Shown: positions 17,545 to 27,307 of the stretch, piece by piece
Layout: the number at the start of each line of letters is the position of its first letter
Numbering within the stretch: the first letter of the stretch is position 1
Assembly (NCBI GenBank): GCA_903911305.1
Contig: CAIWDB010000357.1
Coordinates: forward strand, 1-37,060
Source of the DNA: an uncultured Methylococcaceae bacterium
GTDB lineage: Bacteria > Pseudomonadota > Gammaproteobacteria > Methylococcales > Methylococcaceae
Direction of reading: 5' to 3'
Length of the DNA: 37,060 nucleotides
The notes under the pieces: generated by a model
Told to the model about the DNA's origin: nothing
Seen by the model: only the letters and a program-made list of their open reading frames with translations
The model's database searches: none
Translations under genes and position numbers: made by a program

Positions 17545-19641
17545 GTGAACCCGATTCGGAAAGAATTTAACTACGGCGACCATCTCGTCACCTTGGAAAC
17601 CGGCGAAATAGCGCGCCAAGCAGATGCCGCTGTTATGGTAAGTATGGACGGCACCGTAGTGCTTGTCACCGTGGTCGGACTCAAGGAAATTGTCAGGGAG
17701 GGTGACTTTTTCCCCCTCACCGTCAATTACCAAGAAAAGACTTACGCGGCGGGCAGGATTCCCGGCGGGTTTTTCAAACGTGAAGGGCGTCCAAGCGAAA
17801 AGGAAACTCTCACCTCGCGACTGATTGACCGACCTATCCGACCATTATTTCCTGAAGGATTCACTCACGAAGTACAAGTTGTTGCGACTGTGCTTTCCCT
17901 TAATCCAGACATTGACCCTGACATCCCATCCATCATTGGCGCTTCGGCGGCAATGAGTCTTTCGGGTATGCCGTTCCAAGGGCCTATCGCCGCAGCGCGG
18001 GTAGGCTATCAGGACGGTAAATATCTGCTCAACCCAACCAAAACCCAAATCTTGGACTCTGCTTTGGATTTGGTGGTGGCTGGCACCGAAAAGGCAGTGT
18101 TGATGGTTGAATCGGAAGCCAAGATGCTGTCGGAAGAGGTCATGCTTGGCGCGGTGCTGTTTGGTCATGAGCAAATGCAAACAGCCATTGCCGCGATTCA
18201 AGAACTGGTTAAAGAAGTTGGGGTGACCGCTTGGAATTGGGTTCCTCCGGCAGCGGATGAAGCCTTGCAACAGGCTGTTGCAGATACTTGTAAAGATCAG
18301 GTAGCCGAAGCCTATCGAATAGCCGACAAGATGGTTCGCCAGCAGACATTAAAAGACATCCGTGGCAAAGTAGTGGCCGGGTTGACCAGTGAAGGTCAGT
18401 TCTTGGAAAAGAACGTGCGGGGCTATTTAGAACATTTGGAATATGAAACGGTTCGCAACAACATCCTTAATGACGGCAAACGCATAGACGGTCGTGACGT
18501 GCGGACAGTTCGTCCTATCACCATTCGCACGGGCGTATTGCCGCGTACCCATGGTTCTGCATTGTTCACACGCGGTGAAACTCAAGCCCTAGTCGTCGCC
18601 ACCTTAGGCACAGGCCGTGACGCTCAATTGATTGATGCGATAGACGGGGAATACAAAGATTCATTTATGTTGCACTATAACTTCCCTCCTTATTGTGTAG
18701 GGGAAGTGGGACAGATCGGTTCGCCCAAACGGCGTGAAATCGGTCATGGGCGCTTGGCTAAGCGTGGCGTGCAGGCAGTCATGCCCAATCAGGAAGAATT
18801 TCCCTATGTGGTGCGAGTAGTTTCTGAAATCACCGAATCCAACGGTTCCAGTTCAATGGCTTCCGTGTGCGGTTCTAGCTTGGCCTTGATGGATGCAGGC
18901 GTTCCAACCAAGGCCCCAGTGGCCGGCATTGCAATGGGTTTGATCAAGGAAGGTGACAAATTCGCCATTCTCTCGGACATCATGGGCGACGAAGACCACC
19001 TAGGCGACATGGACTTCAAAGTGGCGGGGACTGACAGTGGCGTAACTGCCTTGCAAATGGACATCAAGATTGATGGTATCACCCCGGAAATCATGCGGAT
19101 TGCGTTGGATCAGGCAAAAGAAGGGCGTTTACATATCCTTGGCAAAATGGCAGAGGCGATTTCCACACCACGTAACGAAATGTCGGATTATGCCCCTCGC
19201 ATAATCAGCTTCACCATAGATCCCAGCAAGATTCGCGAAGTGATCGGCAAAGGAGGAGCCACCATTCGCGCTATCACCGAGGAAACTGGGGCAAGCATTG
19301 ATATCACCGATGATGGCCTAGTCAAAGTGGCTTCCGTTGACCGTGCGGCAGGTGCCGAGGCTCGCCGTCGGATCGAAGCCATCACGGCGGAAGTCGAAGT
19401 TGGGAAAATCTATGAAGGCAAGGTTGTCAGGCTGATGGATTTTGGGGCTTTTGTCACTGTATTGCCCGGCAAAGACGGCTTGGTTCATATTTCTCAAATT
19501 TCCGACGAACATGTCGAGAAAGTCAGCGACAAATTGGCGGAAGGCGATGTCGTCCGTGTCAAAGTATTGGAAATTGACCGCCAAGGGCGTGTTCGCCTAA
19601 GCATGAAAGCCGTGGCTTTGGAAGAACAATCCTCGGAATAA
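17545..19641 (+). CDS. pnp: Polyribonucleotide nucleotidyltransferase (PNPase)
   Basis: A 698-residue 3'-5' phosphorolytic exoribonuclease (E. coli 711). Two RNase PH cores (about 10-215 and 310-545) flank the alpha-helical domain. [11 protein letters not shown] and [14 protein letters not shown] are present, as are the second-core catalytic residues around [19 protein letters not shown] domain (about 550-610, [16 protein letters not shown]) and an S1 domain (about 620-690) close the protein. The start is GTG with AAGGA seven bases upstream. The 46-base gap after rpsO has only a weak 5-bp stem, not the strong RNase III hairpin known from E. coli. Confidence 0.97.
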   Translation: MNPIRKEFNYGDHLVTLETGEIARQADAAVMVSMDGTVVLVTVVGLKEIVREGDFFPLTVNYQEKTYAAGRIPGGFFKREGRPSEKETLTSRLIDRPIRPLFPEGFTHEVQVVATVLSLNPDIDPDIPSIIGASAAMSLSGMPFQGPIAAARVGYQDGKYLLNPTKTQILDSALDLVVAGTEKAVLMVESEAKMLSEEVMLGAVLFGHEQMQTAIAAIQELVKEVGVTAWNWVPPAADEALQQAVADTCKDQVAEAYRIADKMVRQQTLKDIRGKVVAGLTSEGQFLEKNVRGYLEHLEYETVRNNILNDGKRIDGRDVRTVRPITIRTGVLPRTHGSALFTRGETQALVVATLGTGRDAQLIDAIDGEYKDSFMLHYNFPPYCVGEVGQIGSPKRREIGHGRLAKRGVQAVMPNQEEFPYVVRVVSEITESNGSSSMASVCGSSLALMDAGVPTKAPVAGIAMGLIKEGDKFAILSDIMGDEDHLGDMDFKVAGTDSGVTALQMDIKIDGITPEIMRIALDQAKEGRLHILGKMAEAISTPRNEMSDYAPRIISFTIDPSKIREVIGKGGATIRAITEETGASIDITDDGLVKVASVDRAAGAEARRRIEAITAEVEVGKIYEGKVVRLMDFGAFVTVLPGKDGLVHISQISDEHVEKVSDKLAEGDVVRVKVLEIDRQGRVRLSMKAVALEEQSSE

Positions 19642-19661
19642 AAATCCATAAACACGCCATC

Positions 19662-19699
19662 AAAAAAACCGGCACCTATGAAAATAGGGCCGGTTTTTT
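19662..19699 (+). terminator. Rho-independent terminator of the rpsO-pnp transcript
   Basis: Stem CCGGC-CCTAT/ATAGG-GCCGG has one bulged A, a GAAA loop, seven A on the left and six T on the right, 21 bases after the pnp stop. Confidence 0.9.
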
Positions 19700-19734
19700 G
19701 TTGGGCTGAATGGATCGTTTTATTGACTGTCAAT

Positions 19735-19764
19735 AAAAAAGGGCGGGGTTAAACCCGCCCTTTT
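19735..19764. terminator. Terminator of the YccA-like gene, bidirectional
   Basis: GGGCGGG(GTTAAA)CCCGCCC is flanked by A6 on the left and T4 on the right. Read on the minus strand it ends in U6 just after the Bax-inhibitor-family gene, and it also backs up the pnp terminator. Confidence 0.85.
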
Positions 19765-19787
19765 GATTTTCCCTTAGTTAAGTGTTC

Positions 19788-20456
19788 TTAATCATCTCCG
19801 CTGAATATCCCCAATAATTGCAGCAGACTGATGAACAGGTTGAAGATCGAGACATACAGGCTAACCGTGGCGAGGATGTAATTGGTTTCTCCGCCATGGA
19901 TAATCTCACTGGTTTGGAACAAGATCATACCTGACATGAGCAGGATGAACATGGCCGAAACCGCAATCTGCAAACCCGGCATGGGGAAAAACAAGGAAGC
20001 GATGCTGGCAAGAAAAGCAACTAGGATACCCGCCATCAACATGCCGCCCATGAAGCTGAAATCTTTGCGGCTGGTCAGTGCATAAGCTGAAAGCCCGAGG
20101 AAGATTATTCCCGTTCCAGCAAGCGCGGTCATTACCAACTGTCCGCCATTATTCAGGCTGTGGATGTAGAAATTCAAGATTGGGCCTAGCGTTATCCCCA
20201 TGAATCCAGTCAGGGCGAACACAAACACAATCCCCCAAGCGCTATTGCTGAATTTACTAGTTAAGAATAGCAGGCCAAAATAACCTACCATCGTGATAAT
20301 AGGCCCTGGGTAAGGCAGGTTTAAAGCCATGGACAGCCCGGCAGTGCCTGCACTAAACAGAAGTGTCATCGACAATAAGGCATAAGTGTTGCGTAACACC
20401 TTGTTGGTTTCAAGAATACCCGGTTCAGTGCGGGCAATGTTTTGGTATCGACTCAT
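19788..20456 (-). CDS. Bax inhibitor-1 / YccA family membrane protein
   Basis: A 222-residue inner-membrane protein with about seven transmembrane segments, of the BI-1/YccA (UPF0005) type. Family hallmarks are LRNTYALLSMTLLFSAGTAG near the N-terminus, a central ALTGFMGITLGPIL and the C-terminal SLYVSIFNLFISLLQLLGIF. E. coli YccA (219 residues) modulates FtsH, and BI-1 homologues act as pH-dependent calcium leaks; which applies here is unknown. CGGAG lies nine bases before the ATG. Confidence 0.92.
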   Translation of the reverse strand: MSRYQNIARTEPGILETNKVLRNTYALLSMTLLFSAGTAGLSMALNLPYPGPIITMVGYFGLLFLTSKFSNSAWGIVFVFALTGFMGITLGPILNFYIHSLNNGGQLVMTALAGTGIIFLGLSAYALTSRKDFSFMGGMLMAGILVAFLASIASLFFPMPGLQIAVSAMFILLMSGMILFQTSEIIHGGETNYILATVSLYVSIFNLFISLLQLLGIFSGDD

Positions 20457-20584
20457 GATTGAAGCTCCGTTAGTAAAGTGGTTAAACTATCGTGTATGAC
20501 ATCAAAATGGTACAGCAGTTTCCCGATCATTGCCATCATCTCTCTTTGCCGTGCTTTGAAAACCTCCAATTGAACAGTATTGCC

Positions 20585-20612
20585 TTGAATTATCGAGATT
20601 TCATAGTAAAAT
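20585..20612 (+). promoter_or_regulatory. Candidate sigma-70 promoter for the aquaporin gene
   Basis: TTGAAT (20585-20590), a 16-base spacer and TAAAAT (20607-20612) lie about 105 bases before the aquaporin ATG. The leader contains a run of seven G (20632-20638). Moderate visual match only. Confidence 0.35.
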
Positions 20613-20716
20613 GATTTCACCCAACACAAAGGGGGGGCGGTCTCATTAACCCACTGGCAGCATTACTTTGAAGAGGAATGTGGGGCAATAATTAATCAAT
20701 CATAGAGGTAGACTAG

Positions 20717-21346
20717 ATGCAAAAATATGTTGTTGAATTGATCGGTACGTTTTTCTTGGTTCTGACTGTAGGGTGTACGGTTCTCACTGGTGGTACAGGT
20801 ATGATCCCGCCTTTGGCAATTGGTTCAGCGTTGATGGTCATGATCTATGCGGGTGGGCATATTTCAGGCGGACACTTCAATCCCGCCGTAACCTTGGGCG
20901 TGACGTTGAGAGGCGGATGCACTTGGGCGGATGCCCCCATTTACATGGCTGCACAATTTTTTGGCGGCGCACTGGCGGCGATCACAACCTGTTACCTAGT
21001 GCATCCTGACAAAGCCCCAGTTCCCATGGCTTTAAATATTGGGCCGCAGTTTTTGGCTGAATTCTTGTTTACTTTTGCATTGGTTTGGGTTGTTCTCAAC
21101 ACTGCAACCTCCAAAGACACGGCTGGCAATTCCAATTACGGCCTTGCCATCGGTTTTACGGTGCTAACCGGCGCATTCGCAGTCGGCGGCATTTCTGGCG
21201 GCGCATTTAATCCCGCTGTTGCTTTAGGGATTGCCATTCTCCATTTGACTGACATTGCCAACATCTGGCTTTATCTGATTGCTAATTTTGCGGGCGGTGC
21301 GGTAGCCGCTTACTTGTTCAAGTGGGCAAGTGTGAACGATCAATAA
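20717..21346 (+). CDS. Aquaporin-family (MIP) channel with atypical second NPA loop
   Basis: A 209-residue six-helix channel, shorter than AqpZ (231). The first pore loop is canonical (SGGHFNPAVTLG). The second reads SGGAFNPAVALG, so the Asn-Pro-Ala is kept but the Arg that follows it in AqpZ and GlpF (NPAR) is Val. That Arg forms the selectivity filter, so substrate range may differ from a water-only pore. AGAGGTAG precedes the ATG. It appears to be a single-gene unit; no symbol is given because the subfamily is uncertain. Confidence 0.88.
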   Translation: MQKYVVELIGTFFLVLTVGCTVLTGGTGMIPPLAIGSALMVMIYAGGHISGGHFNPAVTLGVTLRGGCTWADAPIYMAAQFFGGALAAITTCYLVHPDKAPVPMALNIGPQFLAEFLFTFALVWVVLNTATSKDTAGNSNYGLAIGFTVLTGAFAVGGISGGAFNPAVALGIAILHLTDIANIWLYLIANFAGGAVAAYLFKWASVNDQ

Positions 21347-21361
21347 GATCACCGCAAGCGG

Positions 21362-21385
21362 GTGGGTAGGGGTTTCCCTGCCCAC
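21362..21385. terminator. Strong GC-rich stem between convergent genes
   Basis: GTGGGTAGGG pairs with CCCTGCCCAC (one G-T pair) around a GTTT loop. It fills the 41-base gap between the aquaporin and Hsp70 stops. No U-tract follows on either strand, so termination is plausible but unproven. Confidence 0.4.
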
Positions 21386-21387
21386 TA

Positions 21388-24174
21388 TTACCCAAGCAAT
21401 TTCAATCCCGGCGGCAACGCCTCACCGAATATTCTTTTTTCATCCGCTTCATCCAATTCCTTTACTTCACTGACCATGTTCACCCATGATTCGGGTGCCT
21501 TGGTCATGCGTAGCCGTTCGATGGCTTTCACCCTTGTTTCCGGGCTTACATCCCTCTCCCTGTCACCCGTCATACGAGCAAGCAAGGTTGTCGCAAAACC
21601 AGCCGTTGTCACTCTTTTCCAATCCATATCCAAAATCACTGTGAGCCATGCCTCAACTGTTTCACGGGGCACCACTCCCTCTATGCCGCCATGAAATGGT
21701 ATGCGAGCACCCACACGACCAAGCGCCCAACCCACTTCCGCTGGTTCGCCAGGTTTGCTCAGGCGGGTCAACAGCCAGCCGCCAAGAACAATCTTATCGG
21801 TTAAAGGAAGGCGCTCCAGCACGGCGGACAGGCGCAACATGTCCTCATAACCACGCTTTTTAGCCAATATTGGTAGATTGCCACGTTTGGCTTTTTCGGG
21901 GTTTATATAATCTGCCAATGCGGCAAAAAGCTTGCTTTGTGCCTCGGCATTCAAACCACCCGCGATGCGCCGCCAAAGCGTCCACCACTCTGTCCAATTT
22001 TGGCTTTCGGTTTGATGTTGTATTCCCAAATCATAAATAGACCATATTTGTTCCACCCGCCAGTCGTCCAAGGGAAAGCCAAAACCGGGACGGAGGCAAT
22101 AGCCGACAAGGCTTAGCCAAACACGTTCGTGCGCATCACTACGGCGGCGGTGAGGCAAGCCTTCCAACAAAGCGGCAAACAATTCACGCAAGAGCGGCGT
22201 TTCCCATGTCTCGCGCTTGCCCAACAATTTTTCCATCTCGGCACGCAATCCTTTGACTTGCTTAGGGTCAAGCAAACGGGATTTTTTTCCGAATACCACA
22301 CGAATTAAATCCATGGCTTCCGTGGTTTTCGCCGGGAGTCCGTTTTGGGTCATCATTTGCGGGGCGGCATGATATTTACGCAATTGGAATTCAACATTCC
22401 AACGCCGTTCTGAATCAGTCGTATCGACACATTGGATTTGCAATGCCCCCATTTCAGTCAGGGAGGCGACCAACCGAACGATGACTTCCTCCCGACCTTG
22501 GCTTGTCTCCCTGTCTAAAGCCGCAGCCAAGGGCGGTAAGGGCGTGAAGTGTTCCTCGTCAATATTAACTATGTCGCCCGGTTTCCAATGCGTGTCGGCA
22601 ACCGAAGCCACTAAATGGAAGCGCACGGGAACACCTAAGGTGAGAGAAAAACTGCGCTCGGCAAGGATGATTTCAAGACCTTCATCACTTCCTCGCGGCA
22701 ATAGGCAAATACCTCGTCTGAACTCATCGTTTTCCGATTCAACCAGCAAGAAGTAAGACCGAGCCGAGCCACCGCCAATTTTGCGCACAATCAAGCCACG
22801 CCTTGCTAATCCATACGCAACCGCACCATGGGCAACTGCTTGGTCGGGACGGTCGTTGTCAAGCTGCTTTAAGGGGCGGGCATTCCGCCATGAACCCAAC
22901 AAATTCAGTAAACGCTGAGTAATGACGGGGCTCATAAACATCCCGCCGTTGAGCAAAACCGCATCAGGCAAGGGCATGCCTTCATCGTCCAATGCTTCAG
23001 CCATCACCAAGCGATGTTGCTGGAAAAAAGCGGCGATATGCTTGCTGATTGCCGGGTCCGGGGCATAAGGAAGTCCGAATTCCACTACAGCGCTGCGCTT
23101 GCGATCAGGAAGTTCGCTCAAACCAGTCATTGGGAAAAATCCGTCGAGGACGACATCTCGCACAGCCTTGATTCCAAACTCGGTGGATCGTGCCCCACCA
23201 ATCAATTTGGCGCCTGAACCCAATAAGGTTACGGACGCATTAGTGGGAGGATTTTGGCCTAGCAGGGTCTCTTTAACCTGGCGACATTGATCGACGACTT
23301 GGGAAAGCTCCGCCGCCCGAAGCCTGTGGTCAGGTGACAGGCGTTGCTCGACAATATGCGCCAGGGTCAAATCCAAATTGTCGCCGCCTAACATTAAATG
23401 TTCACCCACGCCAATGCGGATCAGTTTTGGTTCTTTTTTCCCCTGCTCCACTTTGATCAGCGTCAGGTCAGTCGTGCCGCCACCTACATCGACGACAAGC
23501 AACAATCGCACACCCGATAAATCATCGGACAGGGTTTTCCGATGACGCCAAACCCAATCGTAACAAGCCGCTTGCGGTTCTTCCAGCAAACGAATGTCAG
23601 CCAAGCCAGCCTTGTTAGCGGCATCAATGGTCAAGCTTCGTGCCGCTTCGTCAAACGAGGCAGGCACAGTGACCACAACTTCTTGATGTTCCAATGGATA
23701 ATTTGGAAAAGCTCGATTCCATGCTGCTCGAACATAATCGAGATAAGAAGCGCTGGACTCCACGGGTGAAATTTTGACGATGCCTTCCGCACCCCCCCAA
23801 GGCAAAATAGGCGCACTACGATCTACGGCTCCGTGGGACAACCAGCTTTTTGCACTGGTGATAGTGCGTCCATGGGTTTTAGAACCCAGCACTCGCGCCA
23901 ACTCACCGATGATAGGGCGGGTTTCATCGCTGTCTTCGCTCCAAGGCAATCGGGTGTCCACTTCCGCCATCTCTCCCGCTGCCGGATGATAGCGCACCGA
24001 GGGCAACAACGGCAGAGCGACAATTTCTCCGGGCGAGGTTAATTGTTCAATATTGAAAATCTCAATATTGATTTTCCCGCTTTGAGACGTATCAGTGAAG
24101 GCCACCACGGTGTGAGTCGTACCCAAATCAATACCGACTAGATAGCGGGCTTGAGGCTTTAATTCTTCGGGCAT
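21388..24174 (-). CDS. Large Hsp70-family protein with a C-terminal DUF3731-like region
   Basis: A 928-residue DnaK-like ATPase from the ATG at 24174; an in-frame TTG at 24186 would add four residues. The nucleotide-binding domain (about 10-440) has phosphate loop 1 VGIDLGTTHTVVAF, phosphate loop 2 LLVVDVGGGTTDLTLI and LLNGGMFMSPVI. A reduced beta-sandwich-like region follows (about 500-600). The remaining 330 residues are helical and unlike the DnaK lid; they resemble the DUF3731 domain of this Hsp70 subgroup. It probably belongs with the DUF2760 protein and the second Hsp70 upstream, from which 3.6 kb now separates it. Substrate is unknown. Confidence 0.88.
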   Translation of the reverse strand: MPEELKPQARYLVGIDLGTTHTVVAFTDTSQSGKINIEIFNIEQLTSPGEIVALPLLPSVRYHPAAGEMAEVDTRLPWSEDSDETRPIIGELARVLGSKTHGRTITSAKSWLSHGAVDRSAPILPWGGAEGIVKISPVESSASYLDYVRAAWNRAFPNYPLEHQEVVVTVPASFDEAARSLTIDAANKAGLADIRLLEEPQAACYDWVWRHRKTLSDDLSGVRLLLVVDVGGGTTDLTLIKVEQGKKEPKLIRIGVGEHLMLGGDNLDLTLAHIVEQRLSPDHRLRAAELSQVVDQCRQVKETLLGQNPPTNASVTLLGSGAKLIGGARSTEFGIKAVRDVVLDGFFPMTGLSELPDRKRSAVVEFGLPYAPDPAISKHIAAFFQQHRLVMAEALDDEGMPLPDAVLLNGGMFMSPVITQRLLNLLGSWRNARPLKQLDNDRPDQAVAHGAVAYGLARRGLIVRKIGGGSARSYFLLVESENDEFRRGICLLPRGSDEGLEIILAERSFSLTLGVPVRFHLVASVADTHWKPGDIVNIDEEHFTPLPPLAAALDRETSQGREEVIVRLVASLTEMGALQIQCVDTTDSERRWNVEFQLRKYHAAPQMMTQNGLPAKTTEAMDLIRVVFGKKSRLLDPKQVKGLRAEMEKLLGKRETWETPLLRELFAALLEGLPHRRRSDAHERVWLSLVGYCLRPGFGFPLDDWRVEQIWSIYDLGIQHQTESQNWTEWWTLWRRIAGGLNAEAQSKLFAALADYINPEKAKRGNLPILAKKRGYEDMLRLSAVLERLPLTDKIVLGGWLLTRLSKPGEPAEVGWALGRVGARIPFHGGIEGVVPRETVEAWLTVILDMDWKRVTTAGFATTLLARMTGDRERDVSPETRVKAIERLRMTKAPESWVNMVSEVKELDEADEKRIFGEALPPGLKLLG

Positions 24175-24226
24175 AGTGGTAGGCAAAGATATGATTGGAG
24201 TGACAGTATAAACGGCTTAGTGGGTA

Positions 24227-25117
24227 TTACATGCTTTTAAGAAACTCCAACAGAGCCTTCTCCTTTTCCGAGTCAATGCGCTCCGAATTACGGAGAAAAC
24301 GGATCAATCGCTTGAAACTGACCCGGTTGGCTTTTTTTCTATGCATATTGAAGTATGCGCTCAATAAATCCACATTAATGTTCAACAAGGAACAGGCTGG
24401 AAGCGATTGTAATAAATAAGTTTTTACGAAGTTCTCCACAGCTTCAAAATGCTCTTCCAGTTTCTTATCCCCCAAACCAGAGGCTGCCAATTCCTTGCGA
24501 AAGGCTAGTAGAATCTTTTGGTTTCCTTTGGCAACCGCATCCATTTTTTCTTCAACGGTATCTTCTGCTTTCAGAGCGGCTTTAACCCCGCAAAGTTCCT
24601 GGGCTGTGCGGTAGGCATGATTGAAACGGTTGCGCAGACCTGGGCCAAAGCTCACCGAATACGGAGAGATAAGGCTGTCGTAGATAATTTTGCCCTCAAA
24701 CGGGAGCAAAACAGCCTCAACCATGACCGGAACAGAACAACCCACGATTTCTTGCAAGGGACTCATAATACCCAGCACACCAAATGCGACGGGCTGTTCA
24801 TCGCAACGGAGAAAAACGGAATATTTTTTTAGATTGCGAATGATGACAAATTGGCCAGAAAACCTAGCCTTCCAACTGGCAGCCAGTTCCAAATCCTTTT
24901 CTACTAGCTTGGCTGGATTATATTGAATAAACTTATCCAATAAATCGGGTGAATTCCATAGAACATTGCGAATTTTTATCGCATCGTTTGGATCGACGTT
25001 TGCCACCAAAGGTTCTTCTGGAAAATCCTCAACGATATTTTGTTGAGAATTGACATATTTAAGCAAAGGCCACCAGATTTGGTAAAATCTCTTACTGTCT
25101 GCCTCAGATAACATCAT
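24227..25117 (-). CDS. Uncharacterised conserved protein, 296 residues
   Basis: I cannot assign a function. The N-terminus reads RFYQIWWPLLKYVNSQQNIV; further on come SWKARFSGQFVIIRNLKKYS, then VMVEAVLLPFEGKIIYDSLI, then PYSVSFGPGLRNRFNHAYRT. These aromatic, well-spaced blocks suggest a real, conserved soluble protein, and I have a weak recollection of similar uncharacterised proteins elsewhere. The C-terminal third is helical and Lys-rich (FNMHRKKANRVSFKRLIRFL). AGGT lies six bases before the ATG at 25117. It is co-directional with its neighbours (34 bases after the methyltransferase, about 50 before Hsp70) and more AT-rich than the core genes. Confidence 0.75.
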   Translation of the reverse strand: MMLSEADSKRFYQIWWPLLKYVNSQQNIVEDFPEEPLVANVDPNDAIKIRNVLWNSPDLLDKFIQYNPAKLVEKDLELAASWKARFSGQFVIIRNLKKYSVFLRCDEQPVAFGVLGIMSPLQEIVGCSVPVMVEAVLLPFEGKIIYDSLISPYSVSFGPGLRNRFNHAYRTAQELCGVKAALKAEDTVEEKMDAVAKGNQKILLAFRKELAASGLGDKKLEEHFEAVENFVKTYLLQSLPACSLLNINVDLLSAYFNMHRKKANRVSFKRLIRFLRNSERIDSEKEKALLEFLKSM

Positions 25118-25151
25118 AACAATACCTATGTATAATTAAATAAAACTTTTG

Positions 25152-25847
25152 TCATGGGCTGGATTGTGTACTCCGTTTGGCCCGCTGTAGAACCATTAAC
25201 ACCGATTGTTTTTTGATATAGTTTTTATACGGGTATGATTCATCCACCACAGAATGAAGATTATTGATTTCCAATTCCTTAAGGACAATCAATGCAGAAT
25301 GGGCAATCGCCTGTACGATCTCGCTACGGGGTTTAATTAGATTGTTTATTAGTACCGAGCCGTGGCTATGCTGCAAGCGGATGGGCATCGCTTGATTGTA
25401 TAAATGCTCAAAACCTTCCTCTACATCGGTGAGATTGAAGGTTCCTATAAAATAGCCATCATCTTTCAAAAGACGGGAGATTTCATTAAAAATATGGACG
25501 GCTTGTGGGAAATAATGAATCACATAATTCGACACCACTACATCCATGGTTTTGCTGGCGATGGGCAGTTTGCTGCCATCGGCCAGTAAAAAATTCACAT
25601 TGGCCTGTTGGCTGGCTTTTTCTTTAGCCAGCGCTATCATGGGTTCATTCAGATCTGCGCCTATGACTTGGCATGCCCCTTTTTCAGCCAGCCATAGTGC
25701 ATGACTGCCGTCGCCACAACCCATGTCAATAATCCGTTTGCCCACCAAACCGACTGCCTCCAATTCAGCGAATAGAACCGGATCAGTGTCATTATATTCA
25801 GACCGATTGGCAGAATAGTTATGGGCGAGTTCTTGGGAGTATTTCAA
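25152..25847 (-). CDS. Class I SAM-dependent methyltransferase
   Basis: A 231-residue Rossmann-fold methyltransferase. Motif I is RIIDMGCGDGSHALWLAEKG, motif II is VIGADLNEPMIALAKEKA, and the motif IV region is MDVVVSNYVIHYFPQ. The start is TTG, four bases after the UPF0158 stop, with no clear ribosome site; coupling to the upstream gene is likely. The N-terminal block YSANRSEYNDTDPVLFAELE looks conserved, supporting this start. The substrate cannot be inferred; it resembles UbiE/BioC-like small-molecule methyltransferases. Confidence 0.87.
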   Translation of the reverse strand: MKYSQELAHNYSANRSEYNDTDPVLFAELEAVGLVGKRIIDMGCGDGSHALWLAEKGACQVIGADLNEPMIALAKEKASQQANVNFLLADGSKLPIASKTMDVVVSNYVIHYFPQAVHIFNEISRLLKDDGYFIGTFNLTDVEEGFEHLYNQAMPIRLQHSHGSVLINNLIKPRSEIVQAIAHSALIVLKELEINNLHSVVDESYPYKNYIKKQSVLMVLQRAKRSTQSSP

Positions 25848-25851
25848 GGGT

Positions 25852-26310
25852 TTAGGGTTGCTTTTTTGTAAGAGTACCTTTCCAAATTGGTTGAATATTA
25901 TTTACTTTGCACCATTCCTCAGCCATACGGGTCAAAGCGATATGTTCAAATTCAAACCATCGGTCAGGCAGATCAGGATATTCATCTAAAGCGTCTTTAA
26001 AAAGTCGGAAGGGTTTCTTTCCCTTTAATGCTTTTGTCAGGCGCTCAGTCATGGCATTCGATCCAAGGGTATCGATGAAATCTTCCATGATGGTGAAGGT
26101 ATCATGCGAACAAAACGGGATGATTTGTAAATAGCGAGGGTTGTCTTCGATATCTTCAGGAATTCCGTAGCTAGGGTCTTCCATGAATTCCTCACTAAAT
26201 AAAATGAGTTCGCCAGTTGCTGTGTCTAGGAAATAAGAACCCCCAACCGAGTCCAAGTCGGAAGTGAGGGCTATAATGAGTTCTTCAAGGTCGATGGTTA
26301 TTTTGTTCAT
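25852..26310 (-). CDS. UPF0158 family protein
   Basis: A 152-residue acidic protein starting MNKITIDLEELIIALTSDLD, with the UPF0158 pattern: GSYFLDTATGELILFSEE, RYLQIIPFCSHDTFTIMEDF, LTKALKGKKPFRLFKDALDE and the C-terminal WFEFEHIALTRMAEEWC. Function is unknown. The open frame extends ten residues upstream into the preceding gene, but the ATG at 26310 lies one base after that gene's stop and gives the usual family start. It is part of a minus-strand accessory run. Confidence 0.82.
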   Translation of the reverse strand: MNKITIDLEELIIALTSDLDSVGGSYFLDTATGELILFSEEFMEDPSYGIPEDIEDNPRYLQIIPFCSHDTFTIMEDFIDTLGSNAMTERLTKALKGKKPFRLFKDALDEYPDLPDRWFEFEHIALTRMAEEWCKVNNIQPIWKGTLTKKQP

Positions 26311-26311
26311 G

Positions 26312-27264
26312 TCAATTGTTTTTTGCTGAACCCTTTCCAATAATTGCTATGATGAAATGATAACGCTTATCTGCTAAATCCTTTTCATTTTCCCATACAA
26401 TATGGTTATATTGTTTTGTGTCGAAGTGGACGCAACTTACTTCTTTCTTGTGAACACTCCAAAACACCGGAATGCCTAAGCCTAAAGCATAGCCCGCCTC
26501 GAAATAGACGCCCTGTGATTGCTTGGTCACATCAGGACCAAGAATCGAGAGTTTTTAATTTCGTTCATGATCTTCAAGTCGATTCGCTCGTTATGCGGTT
26601 CCATATCTGTTCGGCATGGATTGAATCCTGCTGTCTTGATGGCTGGATAAAAGCCATCTTCCCAAGCGGATTTAAGTTTCGGCGAAAAAGACATTGCCAC
26701 AAATGCCTGATTGCTGATGACGGAAGCACGAGCATGTTCCTCAAGATACTCCCATCCTTTTGCAGTGATCATTCCTTTAATTTGTCCTCCTGTAAGACGA
26801 AGAGCGTTCATACCTTCTTCTGGACTCAGTTTTAGTAAATCACGTTGAAGGAGTGATTGGAGGAGATATTCAAGTTCGTCTAAACCTGTTGCCCAAACAA
26901 GCGGATAATCGTGTTCAACATTAATACTGGCACGATGCCCAGGATATTCCGTTCTACTTTCAAAGACATTCATCAGTAGTAATTGTTTTTCAAGCACCCG
27001 ATAGTTTGGAAAACTCCTTTCTATATCTTCCAAACTGTTTTCGGTAATTTTTGGAATTACTACAGCAGATTCCGTTTGTTTCCTAATCCAAGCAGACAGT
27101 TTATAACTAATTTTTAGTTTCTCAGCCTTTTTGGTGGCAAGCTTAGTAATTTTAAACTCTCCACAACATTTACAAATAACTGAAAAAGCGTTTCGATGAT
27201 CTTTCTCTTCAACGACTTGTTTATCTAAACTACATATTGGGCAGCTTTGTTGATTATTAGACAT
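26312..27264 (-). pseudogene. Frameshifted zinc-ribbon / nucleoside 2-deoxyribosyltransferase-like protein
   Basis: Two frames make one protein. The first (27264-26527) starts MSNNQQSCPICSLDKQVVEE and has a CxxC...CxxC zinc ribbon (residues 8-36). A helical middle follows, then AFVAMSFSPKLKSAWEDGFY and IDLKIMNEIKNSRFLVL, where it stops. The second continues DVTKQSQGVYFEAGYALGLG and IPVFWSVHKKEV to 26312. The last strand and the glutamate in GVYFEAGYALG are hallmarks of the nucleoside 2-deoxyribosyltransferase-like fold. The break lies near 26533-26540, and one missing base (for instance in a GCT codon giving FLVADVT) would restore the frame. It could be a recent mutation or an assembly error. 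Confidence 0.8.
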
Positions 27265-27307
27265 TTAATGACCCATAGATTGCCATCCGTGGACGCTGGA
27301 TTGGCTT

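Noticed and set aside
26527-26545. Programmed ribosomal frameshift in the deoxyribosyltransferase-like gene
   Set aside because: No slippery heptamer or internal Shine-Dalgarno stimulator is evident at the break, so mutation or assembly error is simpler.
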